Source: RPRB01 sp035519675 (GTDB lineage: Bacteria > Myxococcota > Myxococcia > Myxococcales > Myxococcaceae). Taken from it: a DNA stretch of 64,000 nucleotides. Position 1 is the stretch's first letter; every line of letters begins with the position of its first letter. This document shows, one piece after another, positions 52,915 to 59,859 of this stretch. Position numbers and translations under genes: made by a program. Below the pieces are notes generated by a model. It searched no databases and was not told the origin of the DNA. It saw only the letters and a program-made list of their open reading frames with translations. The DNA lies in the NCBI GenBank assembly GCA_035519675.1, contig DATIWB010000100.1, positions 1 through 64,000 on the forward strand. Direction: 5' to 3'.

Positions 52915-53688
52915 CTACCCGCCGGGGAGCGCGTCCTGTGCCTCGAACAGCCTCAGCTCGACGGCCTCGCCCATCGCCCGGTGGCCGGCGGTGCTGGGGT
53001 GGAGGTGGTCTCCGCTGTCGTAGGCGGGGCGGAGCCGCGTCGGGTGGTCCGGGTCGCGGGTCGCAGCGTCGAAGTCGATGACCCCGTCGGGCTCGTCCGA
53101 GGTCCGGATCCAGGCGTTCACCGCCTGCCTGGCCCGCTCCTTGTCCGCGGCAAAGTACCCGGGGCTGGTCGTGCCCTCGAAGGGAAGGAGCGTCCCGAGG
53201 TAGATCTTCAGCCCCGCCGCGTGGGCGCGGGCGATCAGCTGACGATGGGCGGCGATGAGCTCCTCGGCGGTCACCCGCGGCGCATCCGGCTCGACGCAGC
53301 CCGGGAAGCCAAGGTCGTTGATGCCGGCGAGCACCGTGACCCAGCGGACGTCGGGGCGGGCGAGGACGTCACGGTCGAACCTCGCGAGGCCGCTCTCGCC
53401 GTAGCCGTCCCGGAGGAGGCGGTTGCCACCGATTCCCGTGTTCACCACCCGGGGGGCCCGGCCGCCACCGCGTGCATGAAGCCGCTCGGCGAGCACCTCC
53501 GGCCAGGGAGTGCCGGTCGAGCCCGAGCCCTCGGTCAGCGAGTCACCGAAGGTCACCACCACCGATCGAGTCCTGCCCGCGCCCGCGCCCACGCCCACGA
53601 CATACCGGGCGAGGATGCCGGCCACCAGCGCGGCGGCCAGGAGCGCGAGGACGGGCCGCATGGTTCGCAGCGAGAGCCGGACCGGCAT
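52915..53688 (-). CDS. SGNH/GDSL hydrolase with signal anchor
   Basis: The 257-residue protein has an N-terminal hydrophobic segment (VLALLAAALVAGILARYVVG) and the four SGNH blocks: GDSLTEG (nucleophile Ser), NTGIGGNRLL (oxyanion Gly), GINDLGF (oxyanion Asn) and SGDHLHPSTAGH (catalytic Asp and His). It is probably an esterase or acyl-hydrolase acting in the envelope. It closely resembles the C-terminal domain of the next gene, so the pair looks like a tandem duplication. Confidence 0.87.
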   Translation of the reverse strand: MPVRLSLRTMRPVLALLAAALVAGILARYVVGVGAGAGRTRSVVVTFGDSLTEGSGSTGTPWPEVLAERLHARGGGRAPRVVNTGIGGNRLLRDGYGESGLARFDRDVLARPDVRWVTVLAGINDLGFPGCVEPDAPRVTAEELIAAHRQLIARAHAAGLKIYLGTLLPFEGTTSPGYFAADKERARQAVNAWIRTSDEPDGVIDFDAATRDPDHPTRLRPAYDSGDHLHPSTAGHRAMGEAVELRLFEAQDALPGG

Positions 53689-53728
53689 CCGGCACAGCCT
53701 CGCACGTCACGGCCGTCGCCTCGCGGGT

Positions 53729-54997
53729 TCAGTCGTCGTTGCCGTCGTCGCGGAACAGCCGGAGGTCCACCGCGTCCGCCATCGCTCTGTACCCAGCATC
53801 ATTCGGGTGCAGGTGATCGCCCACGTCGTAGGCAGGAAGGATCCGGGTGGGATGGCTCGGGTCCCGGACGGCCTGGTCGAAGTCGATGACCGCGTCGAAC
53901 CAGCCCGAGGTGCGGATCCAGGCGTTGACTGCCTGCCGGACCGGCTCCTTGTCCGGAGCGAAGTAGCCGGGGAAGATCGTTCCTTCGAAGGGGGTCAAGG
54001 TGCAGCCGTAGATCTTCAGCCCGGCCGCGTGCGCCCGGGTGATGAGCTGCTGGTAGGCGGCGATGACCTCGGCGGCGGTGGTCCTCGGGGTGGCAGGGTC
54101 CAGCGCCCCCGGGAAGCCGATGTCGTTGATGCCCTCGAGCAGGGTGACCCAGCGCACCCCGGTCTGGGCGATGACGTCGCGGTCGAACCGCTCCTGGGCG
54201 TTCGGGCCAGCGATGTCCTTGCGCAGCCGGTTGCCGCTGATGCCCTGGTCCACGACCGAGACGGGCTTGGCCCCGTGCCGGGCCCGCAGGCGCTCAGCGA
54301 GAAAGTCGGGCCAGCGGTGGTTGGCGTCCACGGTGGAGCCGTAGCCGTCGGTGATCGAATCGCCGAGCGTCACCACCGCGCTGCCGTCCTTCGAGTTCCA
54401 CGCTTCCACGTCGGAGATCAGGATCCGCGAGAGCAGGGTGCTCGCCGTGGGCAGGACGCTGGACGAGGTGAAGTCGCCCGGGGGCGAGATGTACGTCGTC
54501 GACACTCCCAGCGCGTGGATGGTGAGCGGGCCGGTGTTCTGGGGGAAGTACAGGCTCACCGCGATCTCTCCGAGCGAATCGACGTCGAGCTTGATCGGAT
54601 CGCTCACCGCCAGGGCACCCGCGGGAATGGTGACCGAGCCCTCGCCGCCGAAGGTCACCCTCCGGTCCGTTCCGGCGACGATGCCCGCCCCGGTGTCGTG
54701 GCGCGCCACGTGGACCGCCCCGACGAGCAGCGGAGCGGTCCCGAAGCGATTGGAGAGCCGGATGCGGATCCGGTCCCCGCCGAGGCTGATCCGGACGTGC
54801 TCGCGCACGGTTTGCCCTTCGAGCGTGGGCCCGGGATCCGACGGACTCGCGCCCCAGACCGCAAGCCAGGCGCCGCGATGCCCATCGTGACCCTCACCGT
54901 CGCCGGCCCAGGCGCCCGCGGGCACCAGGGCGAGCGCGAGAATGCCGAGCACGGTACGCCTGGACAGGCGCAGCCATTCCTTCTTCGTCTGCTCCAT
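53729..54997 (-). CDS. Exported SGNH hydrolase with N-terminal beta domain
   Basis: The 422-residue protein starts with a twin-arginine-like signal (LSRRTVLGILALALVPAGAWA), then a roughly 180-residue beta-sandwich domain (WGASPSDPGPTLEGQTVREH; IRIRLSNRFGTAPLLVGAVH) of the kind fused to SGNH domains in secreted esterases, then the catalytic domain with GDSITDGYG, QGISGNRLR, GINDIGFP and VGDHLHPNDAGY. ATG 54997 follows GGAGGAGG (55005-55012). Substrate may be an ester-linked polysaccharide or lipid; not determinable. Confidence 0.87.
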   Translation of the reverse strand: MEQTKKEWLRLSRRTVLGILALALVPAGAWAGDGEGHDGHRGAWLAVWGASPSDPGPTLEGQTVREHVRISLGGDRIRIRLSNRFGTAPLLVGAVHVARHDTGAGIVAGTDRRVTFGGEGSVTIPAGALAVSDPIKLDVDSLGEIAVSLYFPQNTGPLTIHALGVSTTYISPPGDFTSSSVLPTASTLLSRILISDVEAWNSKDGSAVVTLGDSITDGYGSTVDANHRWPDFLAERLRARHGAKPVSVVDQGISGNRLRKDIAGPNAQERFDRDVIAQTGVRWVTLLEGINDIGFPGALDPATPRTTAAEVIAAYQQLITRAHAAGLKIYGCTLTPFEGTIFPGYFAPDKEPVRQAVNAWIRTSGWFDAVIDFDQAVRDPSHPTRILPAYDVGDHLHPNDAGYRAMADAVDLRLFRDDGNDD

Positions 54998-55205
54998 CGG
55001 TGGGCCTCCTCCGTCAGAGCCGGCGTGAGCGCCGGCGGGAGGACCGCTGGTCCCACCTCCGCGAGGACCCTTCAAGAAAGGCTTTCTCACGCCGCGGCGC
55101 GGCGACGCCTACCAGGCTGCTGGCAAGTGCGCCGGGCGACGGCCGTCACGGGGGTCGTGCGCGCTGTGTCCTACAGACGAAGAAAGACCCCGGCGGGGGT
55201 TGAAT

Positions 55206-55724
55206 CTACATCTCGAGCGCGACCGCGACGCCGTGAAAGGTCGCGGCGATGCGGACCGCGTCGTTCACCTGGTCCTCGGTGAGACCACCCTCGATGACCA
55301 CCCGCTCGTGCGAGCGGATGCAAGTCTCGCAGCCGTTGATCGTGCTCACCGCGAGGCAGAAGAGCTCGAAGTCGGTCTTGTTGGTGGCCACCTGTACCAG
55401 CCGCTGCATCCGCAGCCGGGCCGGCTTCTGGGAGTACTCCTCGCGGTCCACCATGTGCCGGAAGCGGTAGTACACGTTGTTCATCCCCATCAGCGCCGCG
55501 GCGGCCTTGCCGTCCTCCACCACCTCGGCGGAGACGTGGATCAGCGCGTCCTCCAGCGTGGCCTGGCGGAGCTGGGGGTTGCGGCTGGCGATGGCGCAGG
55601 CCACCGCCGTGCCCCAGATCTGCTCCTTGGTCAGCGCCCCCGGCTGAAGGACGCTGCCCAGGTTCAGCCTGAGGTCCTTGGCCGCCTCGGGGATGGCGTT
55701 GCGCAGGGATTCCAGCGCGTTCAT
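55206..55724 (-). CDS. ahpD: Alkyl hydroperoxide reductase AhpD
   Basis: The 172-residue carboxymuconolactone-decarboxylase-fold protein has the active-site C132-x-x-C135 and H139 in INGCETCIRSHE, matching AhpD of mycobacteria, which reduces AhpC using a lipoylated partner. The GTG at 55727 or the ATG at 55724 may serve as start; both lie on the ahpC stop (GTGATG). Overlap with ahpC ensures matched expression of the two peroxidase parts. Confidence 0.93.
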   Translation of the reverse strand: MNALESLRNAIPEAAKDLRLNLGSVLQPGALTKEQIWGTAVACAIASRNPQLRQATLEDALIHVSAEVVEDGKAAAALMGMNNVYYRFRHMVDREEYSQKPARLRMQRLVQVATNKTDFELFCLAVSTINGCETCIRSHERVVIEGGLTEDQVNDAVRIAATFHGVAVALEM

Positions 55725-56278
55725 CACCCGGCCTTCTTCATCTTGTCGGTGAGCGTCTCGTCACCCTGCTTCCAGTTGCAGGGGCAGAGCTCGTCGGTCT
55801 GCAGCCCGTCGAGGACGCGGAGCACCTCGGGGACGTTCCGGCCCACGCTGAGGTCGTTCACGCTCGCCCAGCGGATGATGCCCTGGGGGTCGACGATGAA
55901 GGTCGCCCGGAGCGGCACGCCGTCGGTCTTGTGAAGGATGCCGAGCTGGGTCGACAGCTCGCGCCTGGTGTCCGCGAGCATCGGGAACGGGAGGTTCCGG
56001 AGGTCCGGGTGGTCCTTGCGCCAGGCCAGGTGGACGAAGTGGGTGTCGGTGCTCACGCCGAGGACCTGGGCATCGCGCTCGGAGAACTGGCCGTTCTGCT
56101 TCCCGAACTCGGCGATCTCGGTGGGGCAGATGAACGTGAAGTCCATGGGCCAGAAGAAGACGACCTTCCACTTGCCCGGGTAGTCCTTGTGGGTGATGTC
56201 CTTGAACTCCTTCCCCTTCTCCAGGCTCACTGCAGCCTTGAGGTTGAACTCGGGGAACTTGTCTCCAATGGTCAGCAT
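55724..56278 (-). CDS. ahpC: Peroxiredoxin AhpC
   Basis: The 184-residue typical 2-Cys peroxiredoxin reduces hydrogen and organic peroxides. The peroxidatic cysteine is C51 in DFTFICPTEIAEFG and the resolving cysteines are near the end in ELCPCNWK (C165, C167), as in the AhpD-dependent mycobacterial type. ATG 56278 has AAGGAG six bases upstream. It is divergent from a sigma-54-type activator across a relatively AT-rich 217-bp region. Confidence 0.94.
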   Translation of the reverse strand: MLTIGDKFPEFNLKAAVSLEKGKEFKDITHKDYPGKWKVVFFWPMDFTFICPTEIAEFGKQNGQFSERDAQVLGVSTDTHFVHLAWRKDHPDLRNLPFPMLADTRRELSTQLGILHKTDGVPLRATFIVDPQGIIRWASVNDLSVGRNVPEVLRVLDGLQTDELCPCNWKQGDETLTDKMKKAG

Positions 56279-56495
56279 GGTGCTCCTTCGTGGTGTCTGA
56301 GGGTGAGGATTGGCCCGGGCCCAGGAGAGCCCCGCTGGCCCATTTTGATGCTGCGCGCCAAGCCAAAATGCAAGCAAATCATTGACTTATAGGCCCACAT
56401 CCCATGTCTTAACACCGAAATACCGGTACCTCCACGGGCCACGGAGGAGCGCGATACACCGGCAATTCGGTGGGCGTCCGGTTAGAGTCGCGCCC
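56279..56495. promoter_or_regulatory. Divergent control region between ahpC and the activator gene
   Basis: The 217 bp are clearly AT-richer than their surroundings, notably 56340-56432. On the plus strand TTGACT (56382-56387) could be a -35 element for the activator, but the -10 match 17 bp later is poor. On the minus strand TATAAG (56387-56392) could be a -10 for ahpC. No GG-N10-GC sigma-54 promoter with good boxes was found in either direction, and no OxyR-like tetrad could be confirmed. Confidence 0.35.
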
Positions 56496-58043
56496 ATGAC
56501 AGCCCCGACCCTCCGGCCGGTGGACCTCGCCCGCGATCTCCAGGAGCTCGCCACGCTGGTGGGCTCCGAGCAGGCCGTCGACGACGTCCTCCGCCGTGGC
56601 CTCGACTGGCTGGCCCGCGTGGCGCCCTATGATCTGGCGACGGTGTTCGTGCTCGAGCGGGGCCGGCTGGTGGTGCGCGCCGCCCGGGGCCCGCTCGCCG
56701 ACGATCGCGTCCGCCAGCACACGCTCCAGCTGGAGCAGTTCCCCTCGCTCCGGGAGGCGCTGGAGACGCGGCGGGCCCGTACCTTCCTCGAAGCGGACCA
56801 CCGCCACGGTGATGGCGACCCGTTCGACCACGTGCTCGATCTCCCGCCCGGGCACGCCTGCCTCGTGGCTCCGCTCGTCGCCGGGGACCAGACCCTGGGC
56901 GTGCTCACGCTCGACCGGACGGTGTGCGAGGTCTATCCGCCGCCGGTGGTCAACCTGGTCGAGGTGTACGCGCAGCTGCTGGCCATGGCCATCGAAGGCG
57001 CGGGGAAGACGGTGACCCTGGGACGGCTGCACCAGCAGGACCACGCCCACGCCAAGCTGCTCGAGGAGGAGCTCGGCGGCGGGGCGGAGGCAGACTCACG
57101 GCTCCGCAGCCCAGCGATGCAGGCCCTCCTGCGCCGCGCCCGCCAGGTGGCACGGGCCCAGACCCCGGTGCTCATCCGCGGCGAGCCGGGGAGCGGCAAG
57201 GAGCGGCTGGCCCGCGCCATCCACGCCTGGTCCTCCCGGGCCGATCACCCCTTCGTCTCGCTGAGCTGCGCCGCGGTGCCGGAGGGCGCGCTGGAGCTCG
57301 AGCTGTTCGGCCATGTCGAGGGCGCCTTCGCCGGCGCGGGCCGCGCCCGTCCTGGACGGCTGGTGGTGGCCAACGGCGGCACGCTGTTCCTGGACGAGGT
57401 CTCGGAGCTGCCGCTGGCCTTGCAGACCCGGCTCCTCCGCGTGCTCCAGGATGGCGAGTTCGAGCCGGTGGGGAGCGACCGCGCCGTCCGGGTGGACGTC
57501 CGGGTGCTGGCCGCGACCCACTCCGACCTCGAGGCGGCGGTGGCCGGCGGACGCTTCCGCGAGGACCTCTTCTACCTCCTGGACGTGTTCCCGCTGGAGG
57601 TCCCTCCCCTGCGCGAGCGCCGCGAGGACGTGGCGCCGCTCTCCCAGGGCCTGCTCGAGGAGCTGGCCCGGCGCACCGGGAAGACGGCGCGGCGGCTCAC
57701 CCCCGAGGCACTGTCCCGGCTGGAGGCCCACGACTGGCCGGGGAACGTGCGCGAGCTGGCCAACGTGCTCGAGCGCGCGCTCATCCTCGCCCCGGGCGAG
57801 GAGCTCGGCCCCGAGGTCATCGACCTGCCGGGGCGGAGGCGCCGGGACGGCCGGCTGCGCGACGGCGAATTGCCGACCCTGGCGGATGCCACCCGGCAGC
57901 ACATCACCCGCGTGCTCCAGGCGACCCGGGGGCGGATCTATGGGCCGGGCGGTGCGGCGGCGGTCCTCGGGCTGAAGCCGTCGACGCTCCAGAGCAAGAT
58001 GAAGAAGCTGAACTTGCGTCGGCTACCTCCCTCTCAAGACTGA
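56496..58043 (+). CDS. Sigma-54-type (FhlA/NorR-like) activator with GAFAGA loop
   Basis: The 515-residue regulator has a GAF domain (about residues 15-170), an AAA+ domain with Walker A GEPGSGKE (229-236) and Walker B GGTLFLDE (294-301), and a Fis-type helix-turn-helix (ITRVLQATRGRIYGPGGAAA, VLGLKPSTLQSKMKKL) as in FhlA. The loop that touches sigma-54 normally reads GAFTGA; here residues 276-281 are GAFAGA, losing the threonine that contacts the sigma factor. The rest of the AAA domain looks intact. It is divergent from ahpC and lies just upstream of the stress gene island. Confidence 0.88.
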   Translation: MTAPTLRPVDLARDLQELATLVGSEQAVDDVLRRGLDWLARVAPYDLATVFVLERGRLVVRAARGPLADDRVRQHTLQLEQFPSLREALETRRARTFLEADHRHGDGDPFDHVLDLPPGHACLVAPLVAGDQTLGVLTLDRTVCEVYPPPVVNLVEVYAQLLAMAIEGAGKTVTLGRLHQQDHAHAKLLEEELGGGAEADSRLRSPAMQALLRRARQVARAQTPVLIRGEPGSGKERLARAIHAWSSRADHPFVSLSCAAVPEGALELELFGHVEGAFAGAGRARPGRLVVANGGTLFLDEVSELPLALQTRLLRVLQDGEFEPVGSDRAVRVDVRVLAATHSDLEAAVAGGRFREDLFYLLDVFPLEVPPLRERREDVAPLSQGLLEELARRTGKTARRLTPEALSRLEAHDWPGNVRELANVLERALILAPGEELGPEVIDLPGRRRRDGRLRDGELPTLADATRQHITRVLQATRGRIYGPGGAAAVLGLKPSTLQSKMKKLNLRRLPPSQD

Positions 58044-58095
58044 CCCCTCCACGGACCTTCGTAACGCCTCATCCGTCCGGGAGCGGATCGTCCGC

Positions 58096-58110
58096 GCGCA
58101 AGCGATGCGC
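58096..58110. promoter_or_regulatory. Dyad GCGCA-N5-TGCGC, candidate activator site upstream of chaB
   Basis: GCGCAAGCGATGCGC is nearly identical to 59788-59802 and related to the sites at 61518, 61548 and 63291. It lies about 88 bp upstream of the start point predicted from the -24/-12 promoter at 58165-58180. A second dyad, AGCGC-AAG-GCGCT, lies at 58119-58131. Spacing and symmetry fit binding sites of a dimeric sigma-54 activator. Confidence 0.4.
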
Positions 58111-58164
58111 TCGCCTCGAGCGCAAGGCGCTGTCGAAGCAGGAGTCTCCAGTTGCCATCGCTAG

Positions 58165-58180
58165 TGGCTCGCGCGATGCA
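58165..58180 (+). promoter_or_regulatory. Candidate sigma-54 promoter for chaB-cdsA-like genes
   Basis: TGGCTCGCGCGATGCA has GG at 58166-58167 and GC at 58178-58179 separated by exactly 10 bp, with TGGC as -24 box and ATGCA as -12 box (consensus TGGCAC-N5-TTGCA). Predicted start near 58191, followed by GGAGG (58196-58200) and ATG 58208. Confidence 0.45.
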
Positions 58181-58207
58181 CGTTTCATCCATCACGGAGG
58201 CCCGCCA

Positions 58208-58438
58208 ATGCCCTATGCCAGCAACGAGGATCTCCCGGCCAGGGTCCGAGCTCATCTACCGGAGCACGCTCAGGACATCTATCGGGCCGCGTTCAACCAC
58301 GCCTGGGAGCGGTGGGGCGAGGACGCGATGTCGCACCGCATCGCCTGGGCGGCGGTGAAGCGGTTCTACGTCAAGAGCGACGGGGCGTGGGTGCCGAGGA
58401 CCGGACCCACGATGCAACCGTGGTCTCTCGGGGGTTGA
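58208..58438 (+). CDS. ChaB-family small protein
   Basis: The 76-residue product, MPYASNEDLPARVRAHLPEH onward with AQDIYRAAFNHAWERWG and HRIAWAAVKRFYVK, matches the ChaB family (a small helical protein, named as a cation-transport regulator in E. coli; the true role is unclear). A clean GGAGG sits 7 bases before ATG 58208. It is embedded in the 3-prime part of a much longer open frame and is easily missed. The stop overlaps the start region of the next gene. Confidence 0.8.
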   Translation: MPYASNEDLPARVRAHLPEHAQDIYRAAFNHAWERWGEDAMSHRIAWAAVKRFYVKSDGAWVPRTGPTMQPWSLGG

Positions 58439-59277
58439 CACTGGAGGCGGAAGCAAGCGCTGAGAGCCGGCCTCGAGACCGCGAGCTCGGACGGAGACTT
58501 CTGGCCGCCGCCGCCCTGATCCCTTCGGTCCTCGGGCTGGTCTGGCTGGGAGGTCTTCCCTTCGCGGTCGGCGTAGCGATCGCTGCCGCTCTGGCGTCCT
58601 TCGAGTTCTTCCGGCTCGCGCTCGGACGGCTCGGGCCCGACGCTTGGCTCGCCGTCATCGCGAGCGCCGCGCTCCCGGTGCTCCCCTCGTCTGTTCCACG
58701 CTGGGGCGTCGCCGCGGCGCTGGTCCTGGGCGTCTCGATCCTGAGCTGGTCCTGGAACGCCCTCCGCGGCGATGCGCTCCAGGGTGCACAGCGGGCATCG
58801 GCCCTGGTCTCGGGGACGGTGTTCTGCGGTGGGTCTCTGCTGGCGCTGCCCACACTGCGAGAGCTGGAGCAAGGGCGGGCGTGGGTGCTCTGCCTGCTGG
58901 CGGCAGCGGCGGCGAACGATGCCGCTGCCTACTTCGGAGGGCGGCGTTTCGGTCGGCACCACCTCGCACCCCGGGTCAGCCCTGGCAAGACCTGGGAAGG
59001 CTGGTGCTGCGGCCTCATCGGGGCGCTTGCCGTGGCGGAGACCGCGTCCCTCGCCCGCCTGGTGCAGCTCTCCTGGAAGGATGCTGCGGTCGTGGCCATC
59101 CTTGCGTCCGTCTTCGGCCCGCTAGGAGACCTGAGCAAGTCTCTTCTCAAGCGCGCGCGGGGCGTGAAGACATCGGGGCACCTCATTCCGGGTCATGGAG
59201 GGGTGCTCGACCGGGTGGACTCGGTGCTCTTCACCGGACCCGTCGTGCTCCTCTACGCGACCTTTCACCGGGTCTGA
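58420..59277 (+). CDS. CdsA-like phosphatidate cytidylyltransferase
   Basis: The roughly 285-residue membrane protein has about seven hydrophobic helices and the CDP-diglyceride synthetase signature: SKSLLKRARGVKTSGHLIPG followed by HGGVLDRVDS, plus the upstream SPGKTWEGWCCG. In the standard signature the Lys after the KR block is followed by Asp (KD), but here it is KT, replacing an acidic residue generally conserved in the family. The start is uncertain: GTG 58420 or TTG 58435, both overlapping chaB. It is probably a paralogue within a stress island rather than the only CdsA of the genome. Confidence 0.78.
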   Translation: MVSRGLTLEAEASAESRPRDRELGRRLLAAAALIPSVLGLVWLGGLPFAVGVAIAAALASFEFFRLALGRLGPDAWLAVIASAALPVLPSSVPRWGVAAALVLGVSILSWSWNALRGDALQGAQRASALVSGTVFCGGSLLALPTLRELEQGRAWVLCLLAAAAANDAAAYFGGRRFGRHHLAPRVSPGKTWEGWCCGLIGALAVAETASLARLVQLSWKDAAVVAILASVFGPLGDLSKSLLKRARGVKTSGHLIPGHGGVLDRVDSVLFTGPVVLLYATFHRV

Positions 59278-59397
59278 GCACCATGGCCGCTGCCGGGACC
59301 ACTCAGAGGCGCCCCCAGCTGGAAGGCATCCGGCGCCCCGAAAAGGTCCGCGTGACGCCCGTCCACCGGGCCGCTGCTGTGCCGTCGTGGACGCCTC

Positions 59398-59676
59398 TCA
59401 GACGACGGTCCCTGGCTGGTCCTTGTGCTCCACGCGTGCCCGGGCGAGGAACGTCGTCAACACTGCACCCAGGACGGCAAAGGCCAGCGCCAACCCGTCG
59501 TAGACCGCCCCGTCCGGCAAGACGTACCGAGCGATCATCCCGCCCACGACCCCGCCGACTCCGCCCACCGCGGTCCCCCAGGCCAGAGTGAGTCCTCGGG
59601 TCTTCCAGACTGTCGCGAGCACGGCTCCGATCACCGCCCCGATCACGATCCAACTCACGAATGCGAACATGGTCAT
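59398..59676 (-). CDS. GlsB/YeaQ/YmgE-family small membrane protein
   Basis: The 92-residue protein has three glycine-rich membrane helices (VSWIVIGAVIGAVLATVW; GTAVGGVGGVVGGMIARYVL; ALAFAVLGAVLTTFLAR), as in the transglycosylase-associated family, which is stress-induced in many bacteria. ATG 59676 follows GGGAGG. The product contains the family's G-x3-G helix packing pattern. It is transcribed towards the CdsA-like gene. Confidence 0.82.
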   Translation of the reverse strand: MTMFAFVSWIVIGAVIGAVLATVWKTRGLTLAWGTAVGGVGGVVGGMIARYVLPDGAVYDGLALAFAVLGAVLTTFLARARVEHKDQPGTVV

Positions 59677-59859
59677 GGCAATACCTCCCTTCCTTAACCC
59701 ATGCATCGGCCATGCGCGGCACGTGCTGGAACCGCACCGGTCTTGCAGGCGGTTAGGACGGCAGGACGTGCAGGCCACTCATCCCGCGCGCAAGCACTGC
59801 GCGGAACAGATCCTGTGAGGCACTTTCGCTCGCGGTGCCCTCGTCCCGGGCTCCCACGG
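59677..59859. promoter_or_regulatory. Control region between GlsB-like gene and the end of groEL
   Basis: Contains the dyad GCGCAAGCACTGCGC at 59788-59802, flanked to form CCGCGC/GCGCGG arms (59784-59804). On the minus strand a weak -24/-12 candidate has GG at 59738-59737 and GC at 59726-59725 with 10-bp spacing, but only partial box matches. The same hairpin might serve as a terminator after groEL, though no T-tract follows. Confidence 0.35.

Noticed and set aside
56279..56495. Sigma-54 promoter for ahpC or for the activator
   Set aside because: Several TGGC and TTGGC strings occur, but none has GC exactly 10 bp after GG together with a reasonable -12 box.
59784..59804. Intrinsic terminator of groEL
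   Set aside because: A 6-bp GC hairpin exists but no T-tract follows on the minus strand, and the sequence matches the regulatory dyad family better.
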